Origin: Apostichopus japonicus
Lineage: Eukaryota; Echinodermata; Holothuroidea; Aspidochirotida; Stichopodidae
DNA length: 64,000 nucleotides
NCBI RefSeq assembly: GCF_037975245.1
Contig: NC_092577.1
Coordinates: 18,970,898 to 19,034,897, forward strand
Reading direction: 5' to 3'
Shown here: positions 1 through 12,488 of the stretch, one piece after another
Position numbering within the stretch: position 1 is the first letter of the stretch
How the letters are laid out: each line of letters begins with the position of its first letter
Notes under the pieces: model-generated
The model's database searches: none
What the model was told of the DNA's origin: nothing
The model's input: the letters and a program-made list of their open reading frames with translations, nothing else
Made by a program: the position numbers and the translations under genes

Positions 1-2231
1 ATTTTGCCGTTGCGTCGCCATTTAAGGAAGTGAAGTATAAATAGGACTTTCACTGTGCATCCCAGCTCTGCAAATGACCTGCTGAGGGAGCTTCAAGTTG
101 GACTTCTGACGCAACCCTGCGACCCCTTAGCAGAGTAGAAAACTGATCTCTAATTAATCAGTCAGGTGGATATTCCTTTTCAGTGTGGCTTTTCAACAAA
201 TCATGTCTAATTTTGGTGTATATTTCACTTTTATCTTCATATACAGCTTTGCAATGAGTTGGAAATGCTGACAGGGAGGAACGTTGTTGTTGAAATGAAG
301 ACTGCTTTAGAAAAATATGCACCAAAGATAATCCAGACCAAAGCAAAAGAGCTGATGCGTGCCTACCGGTAGGAGGAGGAAGTCCTTCTTGAAGAGGACA
401 AGAAGTGTATGTTATCACATAATTTGACCTTACAATTACTAGTAAGTCGATCAGAGTGGAAAATGATGGGCGGGAGTTACAGGAGGGTAAGCGAGAACCC
501 ATAAAGATATTTAGGTAGAAACTGGTCCAAAAAACCGTACTGCCTGAAAGTAACTAGACAATTGCAATCAAACTCCCATGTACTCTGTTCTTCTGTAGAC
601 AGAGAGCGGGAAATTAGGTGAACAAATGAGCATAAGGTGTGAGCAGAGCAACTTTACTGGGGTGTAGGAGCAGCTGAACAATTTTGATCGAAAGGGGAAT
701 ATTGTTAGGAAATTAGGATTGCATGGAGAGTGTATTCACAGTGCAATCATTGCCCTCTTTGCATTCAAATTTGTCTAGTTACTTTTTGGCGGTACTTGTG
801 GTCTGTTATTGCATAAGGGATGAAAAGGTGTCTGCACTTGTTGGTTCTGAGACACTGGATATCTGCTATTCAACAAGTAATTAGAAAGAGGCTAAGCTGC
901 AGTCGACCAGCATTTCACACTGACAGTATGCCTACGTATATCATACTGTCGTACTGTACACTGACTGTACAGTACATACTACATAGGCATAGTACTCCAT
1001 ATGTACAGTGTGTGTGTGTAAATCACGAACGACAACCCTGTCGTTGTTGAGGAAAAAGTTAAGAGGAACTGCTGCCTGCTCTCTGTATGTTGAACTGATC
1101 GATTTTGCATGCTATGAGTTGACCCCAATTAACCCGTCAATTACAATGTTAATTACAATGTCAATTACAATGTTACTCCAACGTGGGGATATTTGTGCTA
1201 ACTGCTCATGTAATTCCATAAATCAGTGTTCAAAGGCTATTTGTCGGGCCGACAAAGAAACTTCCAGTCCGAGTTATGATAAGGCATATGGGACAGAGAG
1301 TGGTGATGATTGGGTCGTTTAGAATCCTTGTCTCATGAGGATTCGAAATAGGGTGGGTGAAATTCACATACAAGCAACTTCGTTTTTTGCCGGTCCAGAG
1401 CAAAGTCAGCAAGGGATCTTTAACATGGAAATCCCAGTTACTAGCCAGAAATAAAAAGTGTAGCCGATAAAACCACAAGTATAATGTTGTTTCTCTTCAT
1501 CGTGAGTTTCACAGCAGTTGGAACTACCGACAACAGAATATGGTTATTGGGGACAGGGTTCATAGAGAATCTTGACTTCATGCCCCCTATCTCATGATTT
1601 CAGTGACGAATGATACTGATTCATTTCCCCGTTGGAATAGCACAGGGGGTATAGATTTGGTGTTCATTTGGTTCATTCGGTGACGTCAAAGCCTCATAAT
1701 TATGAATATTTGGCTCTATTTTGGGAATGACATCTCTGGGATATTCACAGTTTGAAATCAATTTTCTCAACGTTACCTCCCATTTGCTTAAAAATGGTAC
1801 CGTTGGAAAGTGAAAAACTACTCTGTTTGCACACATAATGGAATGGCCATGTTATGCGGTCTTTAACGTTGAGCTTTGGTGGACTCCGACAGTAACGGCA
1901 GATGCATCTATGGTTCTCGCGGTACATTCTCCTGGGTCAGGTTGCCCTCGTACAGATCCTTTATCAGCCGGATGTACTTCTTTCTCTTTTGGGCATTTCA
2001 ATACTTCGCTTTGGGGCACTCTCTCCAGATCTATGAAGATACGCTGCAGCTGTCTTTGGCCTTCTCTGTATTTCTCCATCAGTTACCGCAATGCAAAGAC
2101 ACATGCATTGTACCATGGTGGTAGTAACCTCTCACAACATTGCTCATTGTCTGATTATGACTGCTGCCTTGTAACACTTGAAAATGTAGTGATACAGAAC
2201 TGTATTTTCCAATCTTAGGTTTTATTGGCAG
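1..2231. other. Non-coding stretch, no convincing gene
   Basis: Only short open frames without recognisable domains are present, on both strands. An imperfect stem-loop lies near 928-992, where the arms begin ATGCCTACGTA and end TACATAGGCAT. A 12-bp motif (ATTACAATGTTA-like) is repeated three times near 1139-1175. A short plus-strand frame starting at 264 looks mildly protein-like (charged, helical) but meets a TAG after about 35 codons. It might be an upstream exon of the remnant at 2232, which I cannot show. Confidence 0.5.
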
Positions 2232-3372
2232 ACCTGGAGTATTCTGTCGCTCTGATGGCTCTACCGTACATCTTCGACGAGAAGCCTGGGTTCTTGCATG
2301 TTTCGGACAAGAAGGTAAGTTCCTCTTGTATATGGTCATTTTCACAGTAAAGGGTGTAAATTGACGCACTCTGACACCAAAGTTTCAACATGATTTGTCA
2401 TGAACATTTCCACCAGAATCATGTACATAAATATCTTAATTATCGGGGAAAACTACTTATGAAGCTTAAACTACATCATAAAGTATGAAAATAGTTGTGA
2501 ATGTCCTGACAAGCTATCATGTGGCAAAGTGTCCTTGAATTGTGTCGCTTCATGAGGCCACTACTGACAAAAGGTCTTAAAACGCAAAGTTACACCATTT
2601 ACTGTGAAAATGACCATTTGTCCAGGAGCAGATAGCGAATGTATTCCTGGAACACCCATGGTCAGACTCCTTGTGTTCTAGAGATAGCAGAAGGAGCAAT
2701 CACTGAGCACCCAACAGCCCGGCAGTCAGGGAGTATCCTGTGATCGGGTATGCGAAGTGAAACCCCCCCCCCCCTTCAGAGGTCTGGACCCCGATCTTTG
2801 GTCTGACTTCTCACACGGAGGCCGCCGTTACTAACAATGTGCTCTACCCTTGTAATACATACAGTGTAGACACTGGAATTTGAACAGAAAAGGGAAAAAA
2901 CACAGTATATGGGGAAATTTAATCACTACCATTAGAAAATACACATTGACACGGATTGACAGTGTCAATATTCACTTTAACCGTGCAGTTGCGTTGAAAA
3001 TCCCAAACAGTCCTGCCTTTAGATGAAATTTTTGTGGTCAACCATATGTCAATGTACTCTAATTGTTATCTATCATTTCCTTTTTCAGGAGATAGTGTCA
3101 CCAACACCAGTTTTAGTGCTACAGTGTAGTACCATCAAACCTGATGCCATCTCTGTATGGGCCGTAGGATGACAAGTCTGTCAAGGGATTTCCAGCATCT
3201 GGTATGGAGTGGTACTCTTGATGGCCGTGTGCTATGCGCATGGGATCGACTACGCCCCAGAGGCGGCCAACACTCTGGGATTCCTACAACGTTACATGAT
3301 GAGTATCAAGAAAGAAGATGAGGGGCCAAAAATACCAACTCCAATACTGCGACTGCTTTCTGCATTGATATG
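2232..3372 (+). pseudogene. Two-exon remnant of an uncharacterised 'SAM domain-containing 3-like' family protein (C-terminal part)
   Basis: Exon 2232-2314 follows an AG and ends at a perfect GTAAGT. Exon 3089-3372 follows TTTTTCAG. Both are phase 0 and join in frame. The translation includes VALMALPYIFDEKPGFLHV in the first exon, then SPTPVLVLQ, a hydrophobic MAVCYAHGIDYAPEAANTL stretch and FLQRYMMSIKKEDEGPKIPT. This layout recalls the C-terminal half of large, expanded animal families annotated as sterile-alpha-motif-domain-containing 3-like; their function is unknown to me. An in-frame TGA at 3170-3172 interrupts the second exon, so I call it a pseudogene. Upstream exons were not identified. 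The family name is from memory; the exon structure is directly visible. Confidence 0.5.
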
Positions 3373-3392
3373 AATCAAATTTCCACAGCACA

Positions 3393-3643
3393 ATGCATAT
3401 TCCATATGACTGTGACTTTTGCAGGGGTACTCGTCAAAGGCATTTTTTCTCACTGCAGAAGCTTTGTCGACACCTCGAAATAGCTCATGCACATCAACCC
3501 AATATCGCAAAATGGGATCTTACAGAAAACATATCCGTCGTTGCCACAATGCTCGGCATTCACAAGAACCTGAAGCTGAGGAGCATAATGATTGCTTTGT
3601 GGTTGAGTTGCTTCATGAAGAAGAAATCCCATTTATTTGTTGA
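3393..3643 (+). pseudogene. Degenerate C2H2 zinc-finger fragment
   Basis: One frame reads CDFCRG, then FFSLQKLCRHLEIAHAHQPN: a Cys-x2-Cys followed by Phe, Leu and two His with classic C2H2 spacing. The match to a second finger (SYRKHIRRCHN, followed by an acidic tail) is in another frame, beginning about 3519, so a small frameshift separates them. Fingers of this type sit at the N-terminus of the family whose C-terminal exons lie just upstream. This may therefore be the head of a second, tandem copy. No complete gene is visible. Confidence 0.3.
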
Positions 3644-3799
3644 AGTCAAGTATATCTTATATTCTTGTAATATGTGGCTTATTTGCAGCTGCATAATGAT
3701 GGCAGAAGCATTTGTAGAACATTACATTGCCTATAAAGTCAGAAGAACCACTGAGTGGTTAACCTTTTCACCAGGTGCTCTGGATACCATATAGGAGTG

Positions 3800-4495
3800 C
3801 TGGAAATATGTACATTCCATTGAGGTATAAGGTAACTGCTACAAGATAAGCCAGAACAACATACATCAAAGCTTTCAGTGTTGGTTCACAAAAATTGTAG
3901 GTGGGATTGTAATATCACACTGAATCGCAGTATACTAGTCGAATTAGCAGGGATGAGTAAATGACCACTACACAGCTTATAGTAAATGTAGGAGAAGTCT
4001 TTGGGAACACATTGTTTCACCTGATTAATTTCACTTACATGCACTTGCATGTTTGAATATTTTGTGGTGTGGTGCAGTTGTTATTGAGTTATTCTTTAGT
4101 TTGTATTTCATGATTGTGCATGTACAAAGCATACAGCATTTGGCCTAATCCCAACATTGCATTCCTCAGAGAACTGTTAAGTGATTGAACAATTCCACAT
4201 TGTATATCAGCTCATTCTACAATTTTTGGATGTAAATCACAAAGCTGTTGTGATATGACAAAAGGTAATGTCTTTTTATTGAATTTCAGCATTTTGAATC
4301 TAATTGATATTTCATGCAATAGATAATTGACAAGATTTGTTTGTTTCGTGGTTTGCTGAATTTTAAAGTGAATAAAGTTATTTGCAAGTTGACAGAACAT
4401 CATCAGACTTCTGACATTATTTTTAAGCAAAAATTGTACACATCTCACAATAGCTGCAACTTAATACTATTTTCTGGTCTTCATGGCTTCTGTGA
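3800..4495. other. Non-coding AT-rich spacer
   Basis: I see no supported gene, RNA or repeat. Open frames are short and low-complexity on both strands. Confidence 0.5.
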
Positions 4496-4499
4496 ACAG

Positions 4500-5215
4500 T
4501 AAAAAGTAAGAACCTTCCAAAGAACTTTTGAGAACCATTTCAAAGGGGTTCCCCTGGGAACCATATTTGAAAAGGTTCTCGGTAGAACCTTAAGGGTTCT
4601 GCACACAGCTACAAATTGAAAGAACCTTTTATGGTTCTGGTGAGAACCATTTCAAAGGGGTTCTCAAAAAGAACCTTAGTCATCAAAGTTCTTGATAGAA
4701 CCTTAGGGGTTCTGCATACGGGACAAAATGAAAGAACCTTTTATGGTTCTTTCGAGAACCATTCAAAGGGGTTCTCAAAAGAACCTTAGTCATAAAAGTT
4801 CTTGATAGAACCTTAGGGGTTCTGCATACGGGACAAAATGAAAGAACCTTTTATGGTTCTTTCGAGAACCATTCAAAGGGGTTCTCAAAAGAACCTTAGT
4901 CATAAAAGTTCTTGATAGAACCTTAGGGGTTCTGCATACGGGACAAGGTGAAAGAACCTTTTATGGTTCTTTCGAGAACCATTCAAAGGGGTTCTCAAAA
5001 GAACCTTAGTCATAAAAGTTCTTGATAGAACCTTAGGGGTTCTGCATACGGGACAAGGTGAAAGAACCTTTTATGGTTCTTTCGAGAACCATTTCGTAGG
5101 GTTCTTATGAGAACCACCATGAAAAGGGTTCTCGTTAAGAACCATTGAAGGTTCTGCATACGGGACAAGTCCAAGAACCAGTTTTGGTTCTATGTGGAAC
5201 CATATTTTCTTAGAG
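4500..5215. repeat. 110-bp tandem array of AGAACC/GGTTCT inverted pairs
   Basis: The motif CTTGATAGAACC recurs at 4691, 4801, 4911 and 5021, giving a period of exactly 110 bp. A more diverged ~115-bp unit precedes and a decayed unit follows. Inside each unit AGAACC and its complement GGTTCT alternate several times (for example AAAGAACC, TTTTAT, GGTTCTTT), so each unit can fold into short hairpins. Central units are nearly identical, implying recent amplification or homogenisation. The right edge ends TTTTCTTAGAGTGTAG, resembling a MITE terminus, but no matching left terminus was found. Confidence 0.85.
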
Positions 5216-5225
5216 TGTAGGGGTT

Positions 5226-5938
5226 TTATGGGATTGCAGTGTTTGCGTATTTAGTTTGATTTGGAGCAGGTATAGGAAACGTCGCAGCCATTTGGATGTA
5301 ACCCTTTTCGTTATTCTTTGCATGCTCTTTCAACGAAGGGGTGTTTTCTGTGGTAACGTATTATGTTTTTTTCACATATGTGTAATCTCTTAACAATATG
5401 TTCAATACGCCTATAACACCATGTAATTTGGATAATTTGTAAAATATTGACTGGTACTAACGCTTCTCTATAACTTGTTTTTAGCGATGATGTATATATT
5501 AACATGTGAGCTATTTGTGATCGGTTGATTTTCAAAGTTTTTCCAATATGTTATATCCTGTTGGAGAAATGGTTAGAATGTTAGGTTTTGAATTGCTAGA
5601 AAACGAATCATTTGTCTTTGCGGTGTTTTCCAATTGTTTGGGTGGCGGAGAAGGAAGCATTCAATGCTATTTAGTTATCATTATTTTTGTTAGAATTATG
5701 GTGGACCATCATGTTTCAATTGTGACGTCAATGCAAACGGAAGGTAGTTTTATTATTTCTAAATTCTTGTGATTATAGTGTACGATGATCATCTTGTAGG
5801 GAAGATGTCCCTGGATTTGTATTATGAAGGTGAAGCAAATCGGTTGGCTTTCGAGTTCTTTTTTGTTTATTGCCCTTTCGTTTAATATAACACAATGATA
5901 AAACAAAACAAGAGTTAATATGTTGATGGGCTGTAGGT
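5226..5938. other. Non-coding spacer downstream of the OB-fold gene
   Basis: AT-rich sequence without a supported feature. It should include the 3' flank of the minus-strand OB-fold gene that ends at 5939. Confidence 0.45.
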
Positions 5939-7550
5939 TTATTCAGTATCTGAATCTAATTCTACTTTAATCATTTTGCCCTTGTCGGTTGTCATTTTGC
6001 CCTTGTCGGTTGTCGCAGTGTCTTGAATTGGCGTCTTGTTTGTGAATTCCTCCACGCTCATATTCATTTCGGCGATGAGGTCTGCTTGCACTACTAACTC
6101 CTCTCCAGTCTCTGTGATGAGGGTGATGTGGTCTCTGTTTAGGAAGAAATTGTTGAAAATCTTGTAGTGGTTGCTAACTTTTGCAGAAACCGTTATATTC
6201 ATGAAGCAAAGAGTGCCATCCGTTGTTCTATTTTCTATCGTAATTTTGAAATTAAAATAAAATAAAACTGTTTGGTTATAGAAATTTTGAAGCTTGATAT
6301 ACCTACCCCCCCCCAAAAAAAACTAATCTGGTGTATAAAATAGTATATTTCGGTTATTTAGTGCAATGCGAATCATATCTTTGTCAATTAGTTTCTTCTT
6401 ATATCTGAAGAATCCGACACATCATAAATATCCCAAACAATGAATTTTTTCTCATGTGGATTTTGTAGCTACATGTTAGGAAATGTTTTAAACGAGATCT
6501 GTATACTTACTCATCTTCATCCACCCCAAGTACCATGTGTCTTCCTCCCGAAGCTGCCATGGATTCGTGTATCTAGAAGAGGTAATAAAATAAGTAAAAT
6601 TTCTTAGTGTGGTATGGTAAAGGACAAGGAGACAAACCTGCTATCAACGTCAAATAATGTCTTTTTCAAAGGATGGATTGATGTTGGTACATAACTGTTA
6701 GTAATTGGTTTTGGTGCCGTTTTAATTGAAATTCCTGTCTTAATAGGTGCATGTTAATCTTTCTTATTTCAATCATAACGTGTACGTTTAAGAAGTTTCT
6801 GCCATGTAGTGTGCTAAAGTGTAGGAGCAAGTCTTCCACATTTTGGGTGATAGCAGAACACAGCTTTTGGTGTCAGATACAGTCATTGTGAGTGTGGTGT
6901 CTTATCATATTGTTGGAGAGCTGTTGGATGTGTTTTTTAAATGTCATGTTGTAATTTGTGCTGCCATCATTTGTTGTGGTTTGAATTCACCCCAATAATT
7001 ATCAGGCCATTGCTACTATTTTGTTAACAAATTGTATGAACAGTGTGTAGTGTACTACTTTATTGGGTTTTGTTTTGGTAACATTCATATCTTATTGTTA
7101 TGTAATTCCTTAACACATGGAAAAACCACCTCATATGAATTTCTTGTTAATGTCAATATATGTTTTTTATGCCGTGTAAAATAACTTTTGCTCAGAACAA
7201 TTTTGTTTAGTGTGGAAGGAAATATAATAATCAACTATGTCATGCAGCATAATTTGTGGTTTTGTTAGTCATGAAACTACATGTTAGTGCAGTAATGTTT
7301 TTTTTTTTAAAACGGTGAACGAAAATAACTGTACCTTGACCATTGTTAAATCCGTGGATTTTATACTGGTCTTGTTATTGTATATGTCCACTTCAACGTT
7401 TGTCAGACTTACAGATGCCCCCGCATCTGCTGTGGTTACCCTATCTGCATGTTGTCCCCACAGCTTGCAGCCTATTTTGGTTTTGGTGGTGGGATCCTCC
7501 AGGAGAAAGTCCTGTCTTTTCCATGTTTTCCCCGTTCTTAATGGGAATAC
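5939..7550 (-). CDS. OB-fold (RPA1-like) protein, three 3' exons
   Basis: Three minus-strand exons join in phase. Exon 7550-7335 (72 codons, phase 0) lies between CAG and GTACAG. Exon 6572-6511 (62 nt) lies between a TAG acceptor and a perfect GTAAGT. Exon 6227-5939 ends with a stop. The first exon reads GKTWKRQDFLLEDPTTK, then CKLWGQHADRV, then SLTNVEVDIYNN and STDLTMVK. This order (a strand ending in D, LWG..A, NVxV..YN) is typical of single-strand nucleic-acid-binding OB folds of the RPA1 type. The last exon is acidic at the end and carries a duplicated TTDKGKM made by a 21-bp tandem repeat near 5980-6015. The 5' exons, start codon and promoter are not located. The OB-fold call is by motif; the exact family is uncertain. 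Confidence 0.6.
5972..6014. repeat. 21-bp tandem duplication inside the last OB-fold exon
   Basis: The unit TTTTGCCCTTGTCGGTTGTC occurs twice back to back and encodes TTDKGKM twice on the minus strand. It keeps the reading frame. Confidence 0.8.
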
Positions 7551-7616
7551 CTGGTAAGAAAATTTGCCAGTTTGTGAAAAGTTAGTTGCGTGGTAATGAA
7601 AATGTGCAAAGATCAT

Positions 7617-8670
7617 TTGGTGTCATATTTGGTGGGGTGGGGGGGGGTGGGGGAGTCGGTACTAGTTTCAGACTTGGATATATCATAATTATAAAAACAT
7701 CATGTATTTACATCGTTTCTGAAATCGTATTGTAAATCAAAATTTTCAAATGCATCTACGAGGCTACTATATCTTGTAGCACGCATAAAAGCGAACAATG
7801 AGTGATGTAACAGCATGTATTGTTGTGATGATTACTTTACCGTGTTTCAGTAAAATGGTGTTGAGCGTTCTTGGCTATGTTTTACATTAGTGGCAGATGT
7901 GTCTTGCAAAATGGTATTCTATGTCGGTATTGGGTCATTGACACATAATATCAGACAACGATAAATGTGAACCAGTACATTGATGAAGTAGTGGTAAATC
8001 GTTGGTAAATGTCAAATCGTTTGGCCGAGAATATTTAGCAAGTTTCGAATTTGCTTATGCACCGTAAATAAACATTGCTTGTGCTGAATGTTGTATTGCA
8101 GAGGGTTTTTTGTCAAGAATTCCTACGAATTTGAAACAGGTCTTGTTTTTAGTGTAGCTCGTTGCTAGTGTAGTTGTGTGAGATTCTGTTATATTTTGCG
8201 ATATTTAGTGGCAAGCTGCTGAAAGAAGCATATTGCGTTGAGCTGTCTTTTTACGAAGTTTTCCCGTGTCTATCTATTTTTGTATCATTATGCAATCACA
8301 AACGACAAAAATGAGCCTATTTTGTATTATTTGTTTCGAATTTGGATCGTCAGTTACTATGTAGGCCTAATTAAGGCTTATATACGTTCGATATGTGTGT
8401 CTTCTATAGACACATTGAACCATTTACTACTTATCACATTTTGCTCTACAGACCTCCTATTCAGAATCAATGAATCAACGAAGTCATGTTTATCTTTCAA
8501 TTGGCGCTAAAAATAGATCCGTTAATTGTGATATATTGCAGTAAAAAAATACACACACGTAGGCTTACCGTATATGGTAGCGAAACATTGCGTGTGTGGT
8601 TGTTACAGGTTTGACGTAAACAAAGAATAAAATAATGAAGAAGCGCTCGAATGGGAGTTGTAATACGTTT
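7617..8670. other. Non-coding spacer
   Basis: There is a G-rich run near 7630-7655 and otherwise AT-rich sequence. Further upstream exons of the OB-fold gene may lie here or beyond, but I could not place one with matching phase. Confidence 0.4.
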
Positions 8671-9104
8671 TAGGGATGCATTGGATATCCGGTCCGGCCG
8701 GACTATCCGGGCAAATAGTGAGCAATTATCCGGTCCCGGTTCCGGCGAGATATTTTTAAAATAGGGCCAGATCTTTTTAAAATCTGGCCGCTTCTTTTTT
8801 TAAATCTGGCCTGAATTATTCCTTAAAAAGGTGTTGGTATTAACTTAAATCAATGTAAACTATTTCCAAAAATTAATGAAGACATTGAAAGTAAGGAAAA
8901 ATTAGGCTTAACATGTTAATTTCATTTTCTCAAAATGGGTGCTTAATTTCACCCTCTTTATAATATGCGTATACCTCACCTAAGATTTGCTTCTTGTTTC
9001 ATACTTGTACATCTTATTACTGATTCTTTTGTGTGTAATGATAAATGATTTCCGGCCGGTTTTATACGGCTATATTTCATGTGCTATGGATCCGGTGCAT
9101 CCTA
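8671..9104. mobile_element. hAT-like MITE candidate
   Basis: The left end TAGGGATGCATTGGATATCC and the complement of the right end, TAGGATGCACCGGATCC, form imperfect terminal inverted repeats. Flanks ATACGTTT (8663-8670) and TATGTTTT (9105-9112) contain an approximate 8-bp target duplication (one mismatch, with one base of placement ambiguity). The TAGGGATGCA start and 8-bp duplication are typical of hAT-derived non-autonomous elements. No transposase is encoded. An internal GGCCAGAT / ATCTGGCC hairpin lies near 8763-8788. Confidence 0.5.
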
Positions 9105-9139
9105 TATGTTTTCAAGTGTGGAAAATAACATCCCCATTG

Positions 9140-9184
9140 TTGTACCAGGGAGTTGTTATGTACCATAACAACTCCCTGGTTGTA
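9140..9184. mobile_element. Tiny palindromic element with TTGTA direct repeats
   Basis: The core 9145-9179 begins CCAGGGAGTTGTTATG, has a 3-nt loop TAC, and ends CATAACAACTCCCTGG, a perfect hairpin. It is flanked by TTGTA at 9140-9144 and 9180-9184. The same core recurs at 12495 and 13511 with different flanking duplications. Confidence 0.65.
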
Positions 9185-9189
9185 CACGC

Positions 9190-12100
9190 ATATAGATGCA
9201 TTGTCTTATAAGTCTAAGGCACTGCATCAATCATCCGTGTGTTTATAACGTTATTCAGACCTATCCATTGTGAAAGTCGCACGATGAAAGTTCTGATTTT
9301 ACCCCAATCATTAAATCTGTAGTCTATGTGGATATGATTCACAGGCATCGGGGAACGCCAACATTTCTTGGGTTTTTACGTATGGATATCGTAGGTTAAT
9401 AAATTGCGTACTGTACCGTCGCGCGGTCCAACACTTCGGCTGATTTTGTTATCTTGTATTCAAATGATCTTGTCTTTTATTTATAAACACAAGGTTCCTA
9501 TCATGTATTGATATCAGAGATTCAAAATACGCCAATTAGAAAATGTCGTAATTTATTTCAATTTTAATTTTTCTACTTTGAAACTGTACAGTTAAGCTTG
9601 TTGTTATTGTTATAGTATCCTACCATTGGAGAAATTTCGAGAATAACGCAGATTGGTGCATTGAGGCTTGTTTTTAATGGTTCGGCAATATTTCTGAAGC
9701 ATATTGTTTGCAGCGTTAGCTTGATCTTGAGTCATTTTTTTGCGAATGTACTATTTAATACTCTTCAAGTGTGGTGGAATATGTCAATGATTTGGACCTG
9801 TATATCACGCGTCATGAGATCATTACAGTGCATCCCCTATGGTATTTATTATTAAGTGTTCATGTACCAGTGCTTGAAATAGTTGTACGTGTGGACTGTT
9901 GTTGTGTAATGATAAAACAGTGCTGCCATGCCCTTTAATATATTTAACCGCACTTGTTAGTATTAAGTGAAGTAATTTTTTTTAGATGTATGTGTTAAGT
10001 TAAGTATACATCAAATCAATGTTCTTTGGGAATGATGTAGGTACTGCATTTATCTTTCATCTCATTGAATATGAAACTGTTTTAGAAGATGGTTTGCTAT
10101 GTAGAATGTTTTTTTAAAATTTTTGAAATTCATAAATGTTCTAATCAGGCACCAATTTTTTTTTTTGGTAGATCCCATAGCCGTAAGGGTTTTGGTTGTA
10201 TAAAAGATAGTGATTCCTGCATTTGGCAAAGATTGATTCCTCATTTGCCGTTTTAGTGAAATGTGGTTCAGGGTTTGAACATTTGACATGTCTGCTGTAG
10301 ATGCAGTTGTATGAGGTGATTCTTGTTCTTGTGGGTTTTTTTTGACGTGATATACGTGTTACTTATATCTTACATTTCATCGCCAAATACACTGTTTTAA
10401 GAATATTGATTTGATCAAAGCAACACAAGGTATTAATAACCGCCATATCTTATCAATCAACTGCATCAGAAGTTACCTTTGAAGAGTCTTCATACAGTGT
10501 CAGTCGGAATGTGTTATCCTCCTGGTTGGTATTGATACTGTATTTGTGGATGACGAAGAATTTGTTTTTTTATATTTTAGTTGCCAAGTTAGAGCTGTGC
10601 GTGCCAGGGTTCTGTATATATCCCTCAAGGATATCTTGGCTTGCAGAGAGGGCAAAGAATGCCGCGTTGCATCCTCTGCTGGTAGGTTCCGTCAGGACAT
10701 ACAATGTGTAAGGTTTTGATGCCATTTCTGAAATGCAAATGAAAAATATAGGAAGATTTTTAAAATGTGGTAGCATATCTCCATCACCATCTAATCATTA
10801 TTTCCATTGTCAATTAATGCAATCATCTTAGTTGTATTTTTTGTTCGAACGCCCTGTGTGTTTTTGAATCTGTATCGCGTAAAACATTCCTAAGGTGTGC
10901 TTTATTTGTGATAGTAACCTGTGATGTTCTTTTTTGGTAATATACTTGTGGCAACATGATAGTATTTATTTCTTTGTCAAAGTTACGCTTTGTTGTCCTT
11001 AAATATTGTAGGTTTTCAATGATGGCTGCCTTTGCTAAAAATTGTTGCTGTATTTGTTACACTCTAAAGAAATGTATATCATATCTCCTGGCAGCTTTTA
11101 TTGAAATTTAATTCCAAAGAAGAACAATTCATGATAATTAAATTGTGTATACATGTAGGATGTAAATTGTTATTCCAAATGCGAAGAACATTGTGCAACA
11201 TATTAATGTTCAGAATATGAAGACAAATATCTCAGCAATGTTGTATATAAATTCAACAAAATTACCAAATGTGCACAGGTATGTCAATTATTCCAGTTTG
11301 CACAACCAGTGAAATTATGCAAGTTTGTTAACGATTTTCTTGTGTTGTGCAACCATATAAGTAAATTCCACAGCCTAAATGTTACATCATCGCCTCATTC
11401 TACCAAACTATGTTCCTTCTTTTGTCATTTATCACAATTTAAAGGTGACATGAAGGGCTCAAAATATATTTCTTTTTTGGAAGGGCGGGGCTCTTATTGG
11501 TGTTGCGAGGGCTGTTTGTCGTGTATAAATTGTAGCTACGAAATTGATTAATTTTTACAACATTTTATCACTCAAATTAATTACTATAAAAAGTAGACCT
11601 ACTATTGGCTAAGAAAAGAAACAAAAGTTATACATTTTCAAAGTGTTACACCAATCCACTCTCTTTATTTCCACACTCAAATAATACGTTTAATAGTAAA
11701 ATGTTTGCTATAGTATGTTGCTTTTATGCTACTTCATTCTGTCAATCATGGCGACCCATAATTAATATGGTACTGTTCATTAAGTGTACCCAATGGTCAG
11801 TTTAAATCTTGAAAAATATTCCGTAGCTATAGCACTAACCTTCCTGAGTTGTTACTACTCTAATGCTACTAAAATGTTGAAAATCATGGGAAACATGAAT
11901 TATCGTTGCAATATTGTTGGCAACGTTATGAAAATCAAGATAAATTTTTGGGTATTACAGTAACGCTGTTGTTTGAAATTCACGGAAATTGAGAGGTGTA
12001 AATTAGAAAAGAAATCAGGGAATTCCGTGAAAAAGCTTCTCCTGCATATATTACCATGATAACAATAATACTAACCGTGAAGCAAGATTGTTTGTGTTGT

Positions 12101-12480
12101 CATCATCCTATTATATTGCCTTGACAAATGGTTTATGGAACCCACGCAATATCATGCTAATATACCCCCATCCCCTCCTCCCTCCCCGATTGGTTCATAT
12201 GCCTAATCTTTTTATCTTGTTAGTCATTTCATTAATTCCCTAAAATCTGTTAAAGTCTGTTAGTTGTTCCATGGAGCTATAAACAGACCATAGTTGTTCA
12301 AAAATAACCCACATGGCACTATGTCCTACTTGAAGTCAGTTGCGTTCCAAACTTTTGCTATTAAAAAGTAGTCGTAAATTTATCGTCATCTTTTAACAAG
12401 ATAGATTGGCATGGTCGTTACTATAACGCAAATCTGTTCCTCCTGCCTTTCTATTTAGGTATATATTAGGAAAACACCGC
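9190..12480. other. Non-coding stretch, no confirmed gene
   Basis: About 3.3 kb of AT-rich sequence. A minus-strand frame at 10725-10570 (MASKPYTLYVLTEPTSRG start, 51 residues) follows a CAG acceptor-like site. It could be an early exon of the OB-fold gene, but no splice donor is visible before its stop. Nothing else is supportable. Confidence 0.4.
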
Positions 12481-12488
12481 AGGAGTTG

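Noticed and set aside
3393-3794. 133-residue ORF taken as a whole gene
   Set aside because: Only its first third resembles a zinc finger and the second finger is in another frame.
4500-5215. CRISPR-like regular repeats
   Set aside because: Period is a uniform 110 bp with no unique spacers, in a eukaryotic context; it is a satellite.
10570-10776. Minus-strand small ORF (MASKPYTLYVL...)
   Set aside because: Looks protein-like but has no usable donor before its stop and no matching exon phase; kept only as a remark.
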